NCBI GenBank assembly: GCA_017436135.1
Contig: JAFSDQ010000020.1
Span: forward strand, 3,574 to 67,573
Direction of reading: 5' to 3'
From: Clostridia bacterium
GTDB lineage: Bacteria; Bacillota_A; Clostridia; Monoglobales; Monoglobaceae
Length of the DNA: 64,000 nt
In this document: positions 52,425 to 61,829 of the stretch, in pieces
How positions within the stretch are numbered: the stretch's first letter is position 1
How the letters are laid out: each line of letters begins with the position of its first letter
The notes under the pieces: generated by a model
The model's input: only the letters and a program-made list of their open reading frames with translations
Database searches by the model: none
What the model was told of the DNA's origin: nothing
Translations under genes and position numbers: made by a program

Positions 52425-52769
52425 TTGATAGTAAAAAGAGGAGATATATATTATGCTGATTTAAGCCCCGTGGTTGGCTCTGAACAAGGCGGTGTAAGAC
52501 CTGTTTTGATTATACAAAACGATATAGGCAACAAATACAGTCCCACCGTTATTGCAACAGCGATTACCTCACAGATAAACAAGGCAAAAATGCCCACTCA
52601 TATAGAGATTGATGCGGGCGGATTTGGTTTGGCAAAGGATTCTGTTGTGCTGGCAGAGCAGATACGGACTATCGACAAAAGACGACTTAAGGAAAAAATA
52701 GGGCATATAGACGGAAACTTGATGGACAAGGTCAACGAGGCTTTGGAAATCTCATTCGGCTTAACGTGA
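52425..52769 (+). CDS. mazF: MazF/EndoA-type mRNA interferase, no MazE found
   Basis: A 114-residue ribosome-independent, sequence-specific RNase of the PemK/MazF family. [51 protein letters not shown] and [13 protein letters not shown] match Bacillus EndoA closely, including the catalytic Arg and Thr regions. A TTG start at 52425 with GGAG ten bases upstream gives exactly the EndoA-like N-terminus; TTG 52407 and GTG 52416 are alternatives. The antitoxin gene usually directly upstream is missing: only 140 bases separate it from alr and no antitoxin-like frame is there. Confidence 0.92.
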   Translation: MIVKRGDIYYADLSPVVGSEQGGVRPVLIIQNDIGNKYSPTVIATAITSQINKAKMPTHIEIDAGGFGLAKDSVVLAEQIRTIDKRRLKEKIGHIDGNLMDKVNEALEISFGLT

Positions 52770-52808
52770 TAATGATTAAACTTATAATATACTTAGGAGG
52801 ACAAAAGT

Positions 52809-53285
52809 ATGAAAAAGAATAAAGCCTTAAAAATTGGTATTATTTTTGGTTTATGTCTTGCGCTGATTGGCAGCCTGATTGTTTTCTCGGCGCCGGGAGG
52901 GACGGATGACCCTGTTGTTACCAAAAGCTATATTATAGACAAGGTAATTCCCGAAATAAAGACCTATATTGACCAACGTCTGGGGATAATCTCGGAAGAG
53001 GATACTGTTACAGCCAGACCCGCTACCTTTACTGTTGTAAATTTGAATGCGGGACAAAGCGTAATCGGAGAGGCAGGAACAGAGCTTATTTTAAGAATGG
53101 GCGAGGGCACAATTATAGCAACAAAAAAAGGCGGTCTTGCGGATACTACAGCAGGATATGACCTGGCTGACGGAACCCCTATGCCATCAAACCATCTTTT
53201 GATTATTCCTGTTGCAGACGGCAGAGGCTTTGAAGCAAAAACAACGGCTATCGTAATGATAAAGGGTGGCTATACTGTAAAATAA
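52809..53285 (+). CDS. Exported or membrane-anchored protein of unknown function
   Basis: A 158-residue protein with one N-terminal hydrophobic segment (about 8-27; IGIIFGLCLALIGSLIVF) followed by GGTDDPVVTKSYI, a short helical region and a compact beta-rich domain (about 70-158; FTVVNLNAGQSVIGEAGTEL, MPSNHLLIIPVADGRGF). Proteins of this plan are common in Clostridia, but I know no function. AGGAGG precedes the ATG. It follows mazF by 39 bases and may share its transcript; a terminator follows. Confidence 0.82.
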   Translation: MKKNKALKIGIIFGLCLALIGSLIVFSAPGGTDDPVVTKSYIIDKVIPEIKTYIDQRLGIISEEDTVTARPATFTVVNLNAGQSVIGEAGTELILRMGEGTIIATKKGGLADTTAGYDLADGTPMPSNHLLIIPVADGRGFEAKTTAIVMIKGGYTVK

Positions 53286-53313
53286 AATTGTAAAAATCGA
53301 GATTAGATTAGAA

Positions 53314-53347
53314 AACGGCGAAGCATTCAAAGGCTTCGCCGTTATTT
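53314..53347 (+). terminator. Terminator after 52809-53285
   Basis: AACGGCGAAGC/GCTTCGCCGTT stem with an eight-base loop followed by ATTTGATTTT. Confidence 0.85.
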
Positions 53348-53495
53348 GATTTTAAAATCAGTTTCAAAAATTTGATACAGCAAAAGGTATATTATAAAAT
53401 TTTTTGCACAAAATAAATATGAAAAAACAATATATCACCCTATGGTAGGTAAATAATTTAAAATACAGCAAAGCAGCTGTAGAAAGGAGATTTTT

Positions 53496-53702
53496 ATGGA
53501 TACAATTTCTTTGATTCTGGTAATAGTAGGCGCTCTTAACTGGGGCAGCATTGGTCTTTTTGGTTTTGACTTTGTAGCGGCGCTCTTTGGAGGACAGCTT
53601 TCACTTCTCAGCCGAATAATTTTTACCGTTGTAGGTCTTGGTGGCCTTTGGGCAATTACCTTCTTCTTTAAGAATAAGGTTCTCAACAAGAAAGAAGTAT
53701 AG
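53496..53702 (+). CDS. DUF378 family small membrane protein
   Basis: A 68-residue protein made of two membrane helices: ISLILVIVGALNWGSIGLFGF (seen as ISLILVIVGALNWGS then IGLFGF) with the diagnostic GALNWG, and a second helix IIFTVVGLGGLWAITFFF, then a short basic tail. This matches DUF378 (YuzA-like), whose role is unknown. AGAAAGGAG precedes the ATG. It is a single gene with its own terminator. Confidence 0.9.
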   Translation: MDTISLILVIVGALNWGSIGLFGFDFVAALFGGQLSLLSRIIFTVVGLGGLWAITFFFKNKVLNKKEV

Positions 53703-53710
53703 AATATATC

Positions 53711-53742
53711 AAAGGAGAGGGAACAATCCCTCTCCTTTTTTG
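53711..53742. terminator. Terminator after DUF378 gene
   Basis: AAAGGAGAGGG/CCCTCTCCTTT stem, six-base loop, T-run. Confidence 0.92.
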
Positions 53743-53809
53743 ATGCACAAAATTGCGGAAAGCCAAAAGGCCACAACCAGACAAGGAAGTAATGGTTTTC
53801 CGCAAATTT

Positions 53810-54565
53810 CTATTTATATTTTGAAAGCATTTCCTCTACCTGCTCTTTTGTTTTGGTGCTCAAGTAGGTGAACTTTTTTGTAAGGGACTTTTCTATCATT
53901 TCTATTCCCTTATCCTTTTGTCCCCTCTTTATAAGCACTTCGCCGTAGCCCCAATATGCCTCGGGGAAATGAGGCTCTTTTTCGCCCTCAAGGAGCTTTT
54001 CGTAATACTCAATGGCTTTTTCGAAATCTCCGCTTTTTGCATAAGCCTCCGCCAGATTATCCAGAATAATATTGTCATCGCTGTTATATTCGTATGCCTC
54101 CAAATTAAATGCAAGAGCCTTTTCGCTGTCATCAGAGAGGTTATACAAAAGCCCCAGATTCTGGTATACAACTGTGGTTTTATAGTCCTGCTCTACAACC
54201 TCTTCAAGCTCTTCTATGGCGTCCTCCAGGTTTCCAAGCTTCCAATAAGTAAGTGCAAGAAGATTTTTTATCTGATACCTGTCTGCGGTCTTTTCCTTTG
54301 TGTAGGGAAGAATACCCCTCAAAACCACTTGTGCCGATTCAGGGTCGCCGCTCCGAAGCAAGGCATAACCGTAAAAGCTTTTGTTGTTTACATTAAGATT
54401 GCCTATAACATCTGCAACCTTAAAAATTTTAATAGCTTTTTCATAATTGCCCTTTGCAAATTGGCTTTTTGCAAAGGAGGCAACAATATTTGCCCTTTTT
54501 ACTACTAATATTATCAATATTACGGCAAGTAAAATACGCCACAAATCAATACCGAATATTTGCAT
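53810..54565 (-). CDS. Membrane-anchored TPR-repeat protein
   Basis: A 251-residue protein. One N-terminal helix (about 6-25; IDLWRILLAVILIILVV) is followed by five to six tetratricopeptide repeats (from about 33): FAKGNYEKAIKIFKVA, YWKLGNLEDAIEELEEV, YNLSDDSEKALAFNLEA and YAKSGDFEKAIEYYEKLL. TPR arrays act as protein-binding scaffolds. ATG 54565 has AAGG eight bases upstream; GTG 54574 and ATG 54571 are too close to it. It follows asnS by about ten bases and is the last gene of that operon. Partner unknown. Confidence 0.88.
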   Translation of the reverse strand: MQIFGIDLWRILLAVILIILVVKRANIVASFAKSQFAKGNYEKAIKIFKVADVIGNLNVNNKSFYGYALLRSGDPESAQVVLRGILPYTKEKTADRYQIKNLLALTYWKLGNLEDAIEELEEVVEQDYKTTVVYQNLGLLYNLSDDSEKALAFNLEAYEYNSDDNIILDNLAEAYAKSGDFEKAIEYYEKLLEGEKEPHFPEAYWGYGEVLIKRGQKDKGIEMIEKSLTKKFTYLSTKTKEQVEEMLSKYK

Positions 54566-54575
54566 TTCCATCACC

Positions 54576-55955
54576 TTATACCAAGTTATTTACAGTTCTG
54601 GGATAGGGCAATACATCACGGATGTTGCCCATGCCTGTAAGATACATAACTGCTCTCTCAAAGCCAAGACCATAGCCTGCGTGCTTTGTTCCCCCAAAAC
54701 GGCGAAGGTCAAGATAGTGAGAATAGTCCTCTTGGGAGAGTCCAAGCTCTGACATTCTCTCAAGAAGAATGTCTATACGCTCTTCTCTCTGGCTTCCGCC
54801 AATTATTTCCCCAATACCGGGAACAAGACAGTCCATAGCGGCAACAGTCTTTTTGTCATCGTTAAGACGCATATAAAATGCCTTAATTTCCTTTGGATAG
54901 TCTGTAACAAAGATGGGCTTTTTAAAGACCTCCTCTGTGAGATATCTTTCGTGCTCGGTCTGTAAATCACAGCCCCATTCCACGGGATATTCAAATTCCT
55001 TACCGCTGTTTTTAAGAAGCTCTACAGCTTCGGTATAGGTTACTCTGCCGAAATCGTTTGAAACAACGTTGTTAAGACGCTCTATCAAGCCCTTGTCCAC
55101 AAAGTTGTTAAAGAAGTTCATCTCTTCGGGGGCGTTCTCCATTACATAATTTATAATGAATTTAAGCATATCCTCTGCAAGAGCCATATCGTCATTTAAA
55201 TCAGCAAAAGCGATTTCAGGCTCTATCATCCAGAACTCTGCTGCGTGTCTTGTTGTGTTTGAGTTCTCTGCACGGAAGGTAGGACCAAAGGTATAAATAT
55301 CGCCAAACGCCTGGGAAAAATCCTCACCCTCCAGCTGCCCGCTTACAGTAAGAGAGGTTTCTCTTCCGAAAAAGTCCTCCTTGTAATCAACTGTACCATT
55401 GTCGTTTTTGGGAAGATTGTCCATATCAAGAGTGGTTACTCTAAACATTTCCCCTGCGCCCTCGCAATCGCTGCCTGTAATCAGAGGGGTGTGAACATAC
55501 ACAAAACCTCTCTCGTTAAAGAACTTGTGTATCGCATAAGCAACCAGGGAGCGAACACGAAATACCGCCGCAAAGGTGTTGGTGCGGGGACGAAGATGAG
55601 GTATTGTACGAAGATATTCAAAGGTGTGACGCTTTTTCTGCAGAGGATAGTCAGGTGTACTTGCACCCTCTATAAGCACCTCTGTTGCCTTTACCTCAAA
55701 GGGCTGCTTTGCCTCGGGTGTCAAAACAAGAGTACCCTTTATTCTCAAAGCCGAACCAACATTCAGCTTTGCAATTTCGCCAAAGTTTTCCAAAGTTTCC
55801 TCTTCGATAACAATTTGAAGATTTTTAAAATAAGAACCGTCATTAAGCTCAATAAAGCCAAAGTTCTTGGATATACGCAGGGTTCTTGCCCATCCGTTTA
55901 CCTCTACTGACATACCGTCACTGCATTGGGTTGTGAATAACTGTTTTATTTTCAT
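54576..55955 (-). CDS. asnS: Asparaginyl-tRNA synthetase
   Basis: Charges tRNA-Asn. The 459-residue class IIb enzyme has an N-terminal OB anticodon-binding domain ([20 protein letters not shown]), motif 1 around [13 protein letters not shown], motif 2 [22 protein letters not shown] and motif 3 [15 protein letters not shown]. The FRAENSNT sequence distinguishes AsnRS from AspRS. AAAGGAAAGG precedes the ATG. It follows the GNAT gene by 18 bases in the minus-strand operon. (Motif 2 is given here as [16 protein letters not shown] and WMIEPE.). Confidence 0.96.
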   Translation of the reverse strand: MKIKQLFTTQCSDGMSVEVNGWARTLRISKNFGFIELNDGSYFKNLQIVIEEETLENFGEIAKLNVGSALRIKGTLVLTPEAKQPFEVKATEVLIEGASTPDYPLQKKRHTFEYLRTIPHLRPRTNTFAAVFRVRSLVAYAIHKFFNERGFVYVHTPLITGSDCEGAGEMFRVTTLDMDNLPKNDNGTVDYKEDFFGRETSLTVSGQLEGEDFSQAFGDIYTFGPTFRAENSNTTRHAAEFWMIEPEIAFADLNDDMALAEDMLKFIINYVMENAPEEMNFFNNFVDKGLIERLNNVVSNDFGRVTYTEAVELLKNSGKEFEYPVEWGCDLQTEHERYLTEEVFKKPIFVTDYPKEIKAFYMRLNDDKKTVAAMDCLVPGIGEIIGGSQREERIDILLERMSELGLSQEDYSHYLDLRRFGGTKHAGYGLGFERAVMYLTGMGNIRDVLPYPRTVNNLV

Positions 55956-55973
55956 TTTTCACATTCCTTTCCT

Positions 55974-56453
55974 TTAATACTCTTTTATAAGCTCTGCCCT
56001 GGGATAACCACGGCTGTAGTCCACGCTGGAAATATAAAAGCCTCTGCCATAGTAAAATCTGATAAGCGCCGTTACCTTGGAGCAGGTGTGGAGCCGCAGA
56101 AGCTTCACGTTATTTTGCTTCATAATCTTGTCAACAACGCTCATAAGAATTTTGCCGATACCGCTGTTTCGGTGGGAGTCATCAACGGCAAAGCGACTTA
56201 AATATGCCTGATTGTTTTCCTGAAGCTCAACCCTGACAGCACCTACAGGCTCATCGTCAATTCTTACAACAAACACATTTTTGGTTTCTATGTCTGCCCT
56301 TATGTCATCATAGGTTTCGGTAAGAGCCGCAATGTCAAAATCAAGACCTGCATCCTCGCAATATTTAATAAAAGCATGCCTTGTTATTTTGTGAATTGCA
56401 GGAATATCTTCTTCTGTGGCAACCTTAACCTCAAAAGCATATAAGTTTTCCAT
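55974..56453 (-). CDS. GNAT-family N-acetyltransferase
   Basis: A 159-residue acetyl-CoA-dependent acyltransferase. The GNAT core is visible as VGAVRVELQENNQAYLSRFAV, then the CoA-binding loop HRNSGIGKILMSVVD (R/Q-x-x-G-x-G/A) and RFYYGRGF near the end. It lies between argF and asnS, so an amino-acid-linked substrate, even glutamate N-acetylation, is conceivable. Position alone does not prove it. Confidence 0.85.
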   Translation of the reverse strand: MENLYAFEVKVATEEDIPAIHKITRHAFIKYCEDAGLDFDIAALTETYDDIRADIETKNVFVVRIDDEPVGAVRVELQENNQAYLSRFAVDDSHRNSGIGKILMSVVDKIMKQNNVKLLRLHTCSKVTALIRFYYGRGFYISSVDYSRGYPRAELIKEY

Positions 56454-56470
56454 ATATCCTCTTCCCTTCT

Positions 56471-57400
56471 TTATTTTCCGCCCATAACTGCCGCCATAAC
56501 GGCTTTTTGTGCATGGAGTCGATTTTCTGCCTCGTCAAATATTACAGAACGGGGTCCGTCAATTACGTCCTCTGTTACCTCGTACCCTCTGTATGCAGGC
56601 AGACAATGAATAAATATACTGTCGTCCTTCGATTTTGCAAACAATTCTCCGTCTATCTGATAATCCTTAAACACCTTAATTCTTTCAGCCTTTTCTGCCT
56701 CCTGACCCATGCTGACCCAGGTGTCTGTGCAGACAACGTCGGCATTCATCATAGCCTCAACAGGGTCTGTTGTGATTGTGATTGTGCTTCCTGTCTGTTT
56801 TGCATCAGCCTTTGCGTTCTCCACAACCTCCGAATTGGGCTCATAGCCCTGTGGGGTTGCAACAGATATATCCATACCTGCCTTTGCACAACCGTAAAGG
56901 AGGGAGTTGGTCATATTGTTTCCGTCGCCGATGTAAGCCAGCTTCAGCCCCTCAAGTTTGCCCTTATGCTCGTATACGGTCATAAGGTCCGCCATAACCT
57001 GACAGGGGTGCAAAAGGTCTGTTAGTCCGTTAATAACAGGCACCTGACCAAAGCGTGCCAGGTCAAGAACGTCCTGATGGTCGTAGGTTCTTATCATTAT
57101 TCCGTCTACAAAACGGCTTAAAACATTTGCTGTATCATAAATGGTTTCCCCTCTCCCCAACTGAATATCGTTGGAGCTCAAGAAAATCGGGAAGCCCCCC
57201 AGCTGATACATTCCTGTTTCAAAGGATACTCTTGTTCTTGTGGAGGATTTTGTGAAAATCATTCCCAAAACCTTGCCCTTTAATATGTGATGCTCAATTC
57301 CCGCCTTTTGCTCTGCCTTAAGCTTAAGGGCAAGCTCCATAAGATGATTAAACTCATCTCTTGTAATATCGTGTATACTTATAAAATGGTCTAAACTCAT
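56471..57400 (-). CDS. argF: Ornithine carbamoyltransferase
   Basis: Makes citrulline from ornithine and carbamoyl phosphate. The 309-residue protein has the carbamoyl-phosphate motif KSSTRTRVSFE, NGLTDLLHPCQ, the ornithine-binding TWVSMGQE and the HCLPAYRG motif with the reactive Cys. GGAGG precedes the ATG. It lies 16 bases after argD. The other arginine genes (argC, argJ, argB) are not in this window. Confidence 0.96.
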   Translation of the reverse strand: MSLDHFISIHDITRDEFNHLMELALKLKAEQKAGIEHHILKGKVLGMIFTKSSTRTRVSFETGMYQLGGFPIFLSSNDIQLGRGETIYDTANVLSRFVDGIMIRTYDHQDVLDLARFGQVPVINGLTDLLHPCQVMADLMTVYEHKGKLEGLKLAYIGDGNNMTNSLLYGCAKAGMDISVATPQGYEPNSEVVENAKADAKQTGSTITITTDPVEAMMNADVVCTDTWVSMGQEAEKAERIKVFKDYQIDGELFAKSKDDSIFIHCLPAYRGYEVTEDVIDGPRSVIFDEAENRLHAQKAVMAAVMGGK

Positions 57401-57415
57401 TGATAAATACCTCCG

Positions 57416-58612
57416 TTATATGTTCTGGAGCACATTTTCAAGTGCTTCTGTAAATCCGTCTGCATCAGCTTCTTTCAAAATAAGGGGCGGAACAATTCTC
57501 AAAACCTTTGTTCCTACACTTCCTACAAGATAGCCTTTGTCCCTCATAGCAGAGGTAACCTGTTTTGAGATTTCCTCTTTAAACTCTACGCCTATCATAA
57601 GGCCTGCCCCCCGCACCTCTGCAATAAGGTCTGTCTTTTCCGCGAGAGAATTCAGCTTATCAAAGAAATAGCTTCCCACTTTTCTTGCGTTTTCTATAAC
57701 GCCCCCATTTAGCATCTCGTCAAGTACAACACAGCCGGCTCTCATTGCCAGAGGATTTCCCCCAAAGGTTGTGCCATGGTCCCCGGGGACAAAGGCGTCT
57801 GCAAATTTTTGCTTTGCACCAAAGGCGCCGATAGGAACACCGCCGCCCAAGCCCTTTGCCATGGTAAATATGTCAGGCTCTATTCCGTAGTTTTGATGAA
57901 CAAACAGGTTTCCGCATCTGCCGACCCCTGTTTGAATTTCGTCAACAATAAGAATAATCTCCTTTTCGTCACAGATTTTCCTGATTTCCTTTGCATATTC
58001 CGTATCGAGAGGGTGAACTCCGCTCTCTCCCTGAATAAGCTCTACCATAATTGCGGCAGTCTTTTCTGTTATCGCACTCTTTAAGGCGTTGATATCGTTA
58101 ATCTCTACATGAATAAATTTATCAATAAGGGGTTTGTAGGGCTTTTGATATTTTTCCTGTCCTGTTGCCGCAACGGTAGCCAGAGTTCTTCCGTGGAAGG
58201 AATCCCGAAGAGCTATAATTTCGTATTTTTCTGTCTGCCCCTTTGAGGTAAAATATTTTTTTGCAAGCTTCAAAGCCCCCTCATTTGCCTCTGCACCGCT
58301 GTTGCAGAAGAAAACCCTGTCTATACAAGTGTTTTCCACAAGCATTTGAGCAAGCCGTGCCTGGTCCTCTCCATAATATACATTGGACACATGAATAAGA
58401 TTCTCCACCTGTTGGCACAGCTCTCTGCACAATCTGGGGTGGCCGTGCCCAAGAGAGTTTACGGCAATCCCTGCAAAAAAATCCTTATAGACCTTGCCGT
58501 CTGTGGCTGTAAGCTCTATACCCTTGCCCGATGTAAAGGCGAGAGGGGTTCTCTCTCCAAAGGTGTTCATATAATATTTGGCATCAAGTGCCTTGATTTC
58601 TTCAAGTGTCAT
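57416..58612 (-). CDS. argD: Acetylornithine aminotransferase
   Basis: A PLP-dependent class III aminotransferase of arginine biosynthesis. The 398-residue protein has FFAGIAVNSLGHGHP, FFCNSGAEANEGALKLA, DEIQTGVGRCG and the PLP lysine in TMAKGLGGGVPIGA. The start at ATG 58612 gives the usual MTLEEIKALDAKYYMNT beginning; the Shine-Dalgarno is weak, and a TTG at 58630 is an alternative. Acetylornithine rather than ornithine or succinylornithine is inferred from the argF neighbour. Confidence 0.93.
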   Translation of the reverse strand: MTLEEIKALDAKYYMNTFGERTPLAFTSGKGIELTATDGKVYKDFFAGIAVNSLGHGHPRLCRELCQQVENLIHVSNVYYGEDQARLAQMLVENTCIDRVFFCNSGAEANEGALKLAKKYFTSKGQTEKYEIIALRDSFHGRTLATVAATGQEKYQKPYKPLIDKFIHVEINDINALKSAITEKTAAIMVELIQGESGVHPLDTEYAKEIRKICDEKEIILIVDEIQTGVGRCGNLFVHQNYGIEPDIFTMAKGLGGGVPIGAFGAKQKFADAFVPGDHGTTFGGNPLAMRAGCVVLDEMLNGGVIENARKVGSYFFDKLNSLAEKTDLIAEVRGAGLMIGVEFKEEISKQVTSAMRDKGYLVGSVGTKVLRIVPPLILKEADADGFTEALENVLQNI

Positions 58613-58647
58613 AATCACATCTTCTTTCAAAATTTCATTAAAATAGT

Positions 58648-58676
58648 ATTATAGCATAAAATCAGGCAAATTACAA
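58648..58676 (-). promoter_or_regulatory. Promoter of the argD-argF-asnS operon
   Basis: On the minus strand TTGTAA (58676-58671), a 17-base spacer and perfect TATAAT (58653-58648). The -35 box falls within the preceding terminator hairpin. Confidence 0.75.
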
Positions 58677-58693
58677 GTAATTTACCTGATTTT
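58658..58693 (-). terminator. Terminator of the FHA-SEDS-PBP operon
   Basis: A 15-bp stem AATCAGG.../...CCTGATT (one G-U) with a tiny loop, nine bases after the PBP stop. It overlaps the argD promoter. Confidence 0.75.
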
Positions 58694-58701
58694 TTATTAT
58701 G

Positions 58702-60078
58702 TTATTGCAAATACTTGCTGATTATACTTTTTGCAACAGGAGCGGCATTTGTGCCACCTGTGCTGCCGTCGTTTTCTAAAAGGACTGCAACCACAATTTG
58801 TGGACTCTCTGCAGGAGCATAGCCTACAAACCAGGCATGGTCCTTGTCTGTTTCGTTTTCCGCAGTACCTGTTTTACCTGCAACGGTAATTCCCGAAATT
58901 CTTGCACTTCCGCCTGTACCGTTTTCTACAACACCTATCATCAATTCTTCCAGATATGATGCGCAGAGAGCGGTAATTGGCTGATATAATTTTTCGGGCC
59001 TTGTTGTGCCCAGAGAAAGCCCTGACGAAGCGGTAATGCTGTCTACCACATAAGGCTTCATAATTATACCGTCATTGGCAACAGCTGCTCCCATCATGGC
59101 TACATGGAGAGGTGTCATAAGAAGCTGTCCCTGTCCTATAGAAACAAGAGCTGCATCTGTATCGCTCATTTTTTTATATTCGATACGGCTCTTTGAAAGG
59201 GGTATGTCCGTTTCAAATTCCTTGTTTATACCAAAGGCTTCAGCAGATGCCTGGACATTTTCCCACCCAAGCTCGTACCCCAGGTTACAAAAAACTGCGT
59301 TGCTGGAATATTCAAATGCCTGCCTTAATGTTATTTCTCCGTAGCTTTTGCCTCCGTAATTTTCTACTTTTAAATCACCAATTTTAAAGTTGCCCTCGTC
59401 ATTGAACACCTTATCTGAATACCCCGCATTATATGCGGTAGAGGCGGTTACAATTTTGTAGGTGGACCCGGGGGGATATAAGCCGTTGGTTGCCCTGGGC
59501 AAAAGGGGAGAATCCTCTCTTTCTACAATATACTTCCAGTTTTCTTCAAGAGCCTCTGCCGAGGGGTTAAAGTCGGGGTAGCTTACCATAGCGAGAATTT
59601 TGCCCGTTGATGGCTCAAGGGCAACCACCGCGCCTCTTCGCTTGCCAAGCTTTTCGTAAGCATGTTTTTGCAAATCGTTGTCAATGGTAAGGTGCAAATC
59701 GTAGCCTGAACGCATTTCTCCAAAGCTGATATTTATATCTCCCTTTCCCAAAAGAGCATTATCGTACTTCATCTCAAGCTGATTTTTTCCGTAAACCTTG
59801 GAATGATAGCCAATAATGTGACTGTATAAATTCCCTTTTGGATAACTGCGGATTCTCTCGTCACCGTTTATTTTTGTTTCGGCAAGCACCTCGCCGTCAC
59901 GGTCATATATTGTCCCTCTTTTTACGAACTTTTCGTCCTCCCATTGCCGTTTGTTGTAGGGGTTTGAGGAAACCTCGTCTGCGCGGAACATATTAAAATA
60001 AAGGAGGTATGTCACCAATGCCAGAAACATCAGGGACACAACAACCAGAACACGAATTATTTTCTTGTTTGTATTCAT
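58702..60078 (-). CDS. Class B penicillin-binding protein, PbpA/FtsI type
   Basis: Peptidoglycan transpeptidase of 458 residues. One N-terminal membrane helix (about 8-28) is followed by a short PBP dimerisation region (KRGTIYDRDGEVLAET) and the transpeptidase domain (about 150-458) with SxxK in PPGSTYKIVTA, SxN in YSSNAVFCN and KTG in VAGKTGTAEN. It is the compact type, like actinobacterial PbpA, with no PASTA domains. AAAGGAG precedes the ATG. It follows a SEDS gene by about 30 bases; PBP-SEDS pairs together polymerise and cross-link peptidoglycan. Confidence 0.94.
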   Translation of the reverse strand: MNTNKKIIRVLVVVSLMFLALVTYLLYFNMFRADEVSSNPYNKRQWEDEKFVKRGTIYDRDGEVLAETKINGDERIRSYPKGNLYSHIIGYHSKVYGKNQLEMKYDNALLGKGDINISFGEMRSGYDLHLTIDNDLQKHAYEKLGKRRGAVVALEPSTGKILAMVSYPDFNPSAEALEENWKYIVEREDSPLLPRATNGLYPPGSTYKIVTASTAYNAGYSDKVFNDEGNFKIGDLKVENYGGKSYGEITLRQAFEYSSNAVFCNLGYELGWENVQASAEAFGINKEFETDIPLSKSRIEYKKMSDTDAALVSIGQGQLLMTPLHVAMMGAAVANDGIIMKPYVVDSITASSGLSLGTTRPEKLYQPITALCASYLEELMIGVVENGTGGSARISGITVAGKTGTAENETDKDHAWFVGYAPAESPQIVVAVLLENDGSTGGTNAAPVAKSIISKYLQ

Positions 60079-60110
60079 AAAGGCAAGCTCCTTTCATCAA
60101 AGGTTTTCTG

Positions 60111-61346
60111 CTATTTGTTATCAGGATGCCGTTCTGCCTTGGCAGAAATCGCCTGTATTATACCCAAGGATGCAAAGCTGACAACAATAGAGGTGCCCCC
60201 ATAGCTGACAAAGGGCAGGGTTATTCCTGTCAGGGGAATCATTTTAGTAACTCCCCCTACAATTATAAAGGTTTGCATAGCAAACATAACCGTAAGACCA
60301 AAGGAGAGTGCTTTGTCATAGGCGTTTGTTGTCCGTATGGAAATTTTAAAGCAGCGGTATGCAATAAGGAAAAAAAGTATAATTACAGCGGCACCGCCAA
60401 AGACCCCCATCTCCTCGCAGATTGCAGAGAATATAAAGTCCGAATGAACCTCGGGGATATAGTTGGGGGAGCCGTTTCCGATGCCTTTGCCGAAATATCC
60501 TCCCGATGCAATGGCAAAGAGGGATTGGGTAATTTGATACCCTGTGCCCGAAATATCCTCCCAGGGGTTGAGCCACGCGCTGACACGAACCTGTATGTGG
60601 TGAAGAAAAAAGTAGCCTAAAATTCCCACTATTGATGCAATGCCAACATTAAACAAAAGGAATTTAACGTCGTTTTCATACACATAAATCATAAAAAGAT
60701 AAATGGAGAACAAAACAAGGATTGTTCCCCAGTCCCTTTGAAGAACAAGAAAACCTATGAAAAGATAGGTTGCCCCAAGGGAGATAAATTTAGGAGTAGC
60801 CCTTTTAATGGGCTTGGTCCAGGAGCCTGAAAAATAGCACGCCAAAAACATTATATAAAGAATTTTTGTAAGCTCGGAGGGCTGAAAGGAAACAGGTCCA
60901 AGCTGAATCCAGTTTCTTGAGCCGTTTACGGTCTTTCCAAGGAGCAGGGTCGCAAGAAAAAGAACCGTTCCCCCAATGAAATACAAAAGCCACATTTTAT
61001 CCCAGACCCGAACATTGTAGTATATGGCATAGGCAATAAAAAACACGCAAATACCTATTGCCACCCACACAATCTGCCGAAGTCCAAAGTCTATTCTTAT
61101 TCTGCACAGCAGAATAATACCCATGGTAATCAGCATACAAGCCATAGGTACAATAAACTTGTCGCCCATTTTGCAGGCAACAATAACAGAGTACATAATT
61201 ATATAAAGAGCCATTATTCCAACGCCGATATACACAATGTTTATGTTGTTCTGATTGGCTGCAAACAAAAGTCCGAAGCCAAGAAGATTCATAAGCAACA
61301 GCAGATATGCAGGCCGACGATAGTTAAAGCCTTTAAGCTTTGCCAC
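60111..61346 (-). CDS. SEDS-family peptidoglycan glycosyltransferase (FtsW/RodA)
   Basis: A 411-residue integral membrane protein with about ten helices that polymerises lipid II with a partner class B PBP. Family motifs are NGSRNWIQLGPVSFQPSEL, LQRDWGT (catalytic-site Asp), GYQITQSLFAIASGGYFGKG, EVHSDFIFSAICEE and LPFVSYGGTS; the first is given in two parts, NGSRNWIQLG and PVSFQPSEL. The start is GTG 61346 with AGGAGG eight bases upstream. The FHA gene precedes it by 18 bases. Whether it serves elongation or division cannot be told from sequence alone. Confidence 0.94.
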   Translation of the reverse strand: MAKLKGFNYRRPAYLLLLMNLLGFGLLFAANQNNINIVYIGVGIMALYIIMYSVIVACKMGDKFIVPMACMLITMGIILLCRIRIDFGLRQIVWVAIGICVFFIAYAIYYNVRVWDKMWLLYFIGGTVLFLATLLLGKTVNGSRNWIQLGPVSFQPSELTKILYIMFLACYFSGSWTKPIKRATPKFISLGATYLFIGFLVLQRDWGTILVLFSIYLFMIYVYENDVKFLLFNVGIASIVGILGYFFLHHIQVRVSAWLNPWEDISGTGYQITQSLFAIASGGYFGKGIGNGSPNYIPEVHSDFIFSAICEEMGVFGGAAVIILFFLIAYRCFKISIRTTNAYDKALSFGLTVMFAMQTFIIVGGVTKMIPLTGITLPFVSYGGTSIVVSFASLGIIQAISAKAERHPDNK

Positions 61347-61364
61347 AATGACCGCCTCCTCACT

Positions 61365-61811
61365 TTAGAGTTCAAAGACAAAGTTAAGCCCCCCAAAGGA
61401 TATAACATCTTCAGGGTCTAAAATTACTACATCACGGATTCGCTGCCCGTTGACAGCTGTTCCGTTTCGGCTTCCCAGGTCCTCTAAATACCATTCATCC
61501 TCGTCAAACCATATATGGGCGTGCTTTGCAGAGATATAATCTTCTTTTATGGATATATCACAGCTTTTTGCTCTGCCGATTATGGCTTCCCCGTAAATGG
61601 TATATCGGTTGTTAAGCTTGGTTTCAAGGGGAACCTTTGATTTTACAGGCTTAAGACTGGCACATTCAGCATCTGCCATATTGTTACCCTCAAATCTGCT
61701 CATCTTTTTTACATCAAGGTATATAAGCCGAATTACCGAAAAGATAAACAGATATATTATAAAGGTAAACACATAACTGAATATGGAAGATATTAAATTA
61801 TAAAAGGTCAT
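61365..61811 (-). CDS. Membrane-anchored FHA-domain protein
   Basis: A 148-residue protein with an N-terminal membrane helix (about 5-32; ISSIFSYVFTFIIYLFIFSV) and a C-terminal forkhead-associated domain (about 68-148). The phosphothreonine-binding residues are visible in IIGRAKSCDISI, ISAKHAHI and LEDLGSRNGTAVNG. It probably docks a Ser/Thr-phosphorylated partner next to the SEDS-PBP pair. The order FHA-SEDS-PBP recalls the actinobacterial fhaB-rodA-pbpA-pknAB cluster, but no kinase gene is in this window. Confidence 0.92.
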   Translation of the reverse strand: MTFYNLISSIFSYVFTFIIYLFIFSVIRLIYLDVKKMSRFEGNNMADAECASLKPVKSKVPLETKLNNRYTIYGEAIIGRAKSCDISIKEDYISAKHAHIWFDEDEWYLEDLGSRNGTAVNGQRIRDVVILDPEDVISFGGLNFVFEL

Positions 61812-61829
61812 ATTGGTTGCCTCCTCAAA

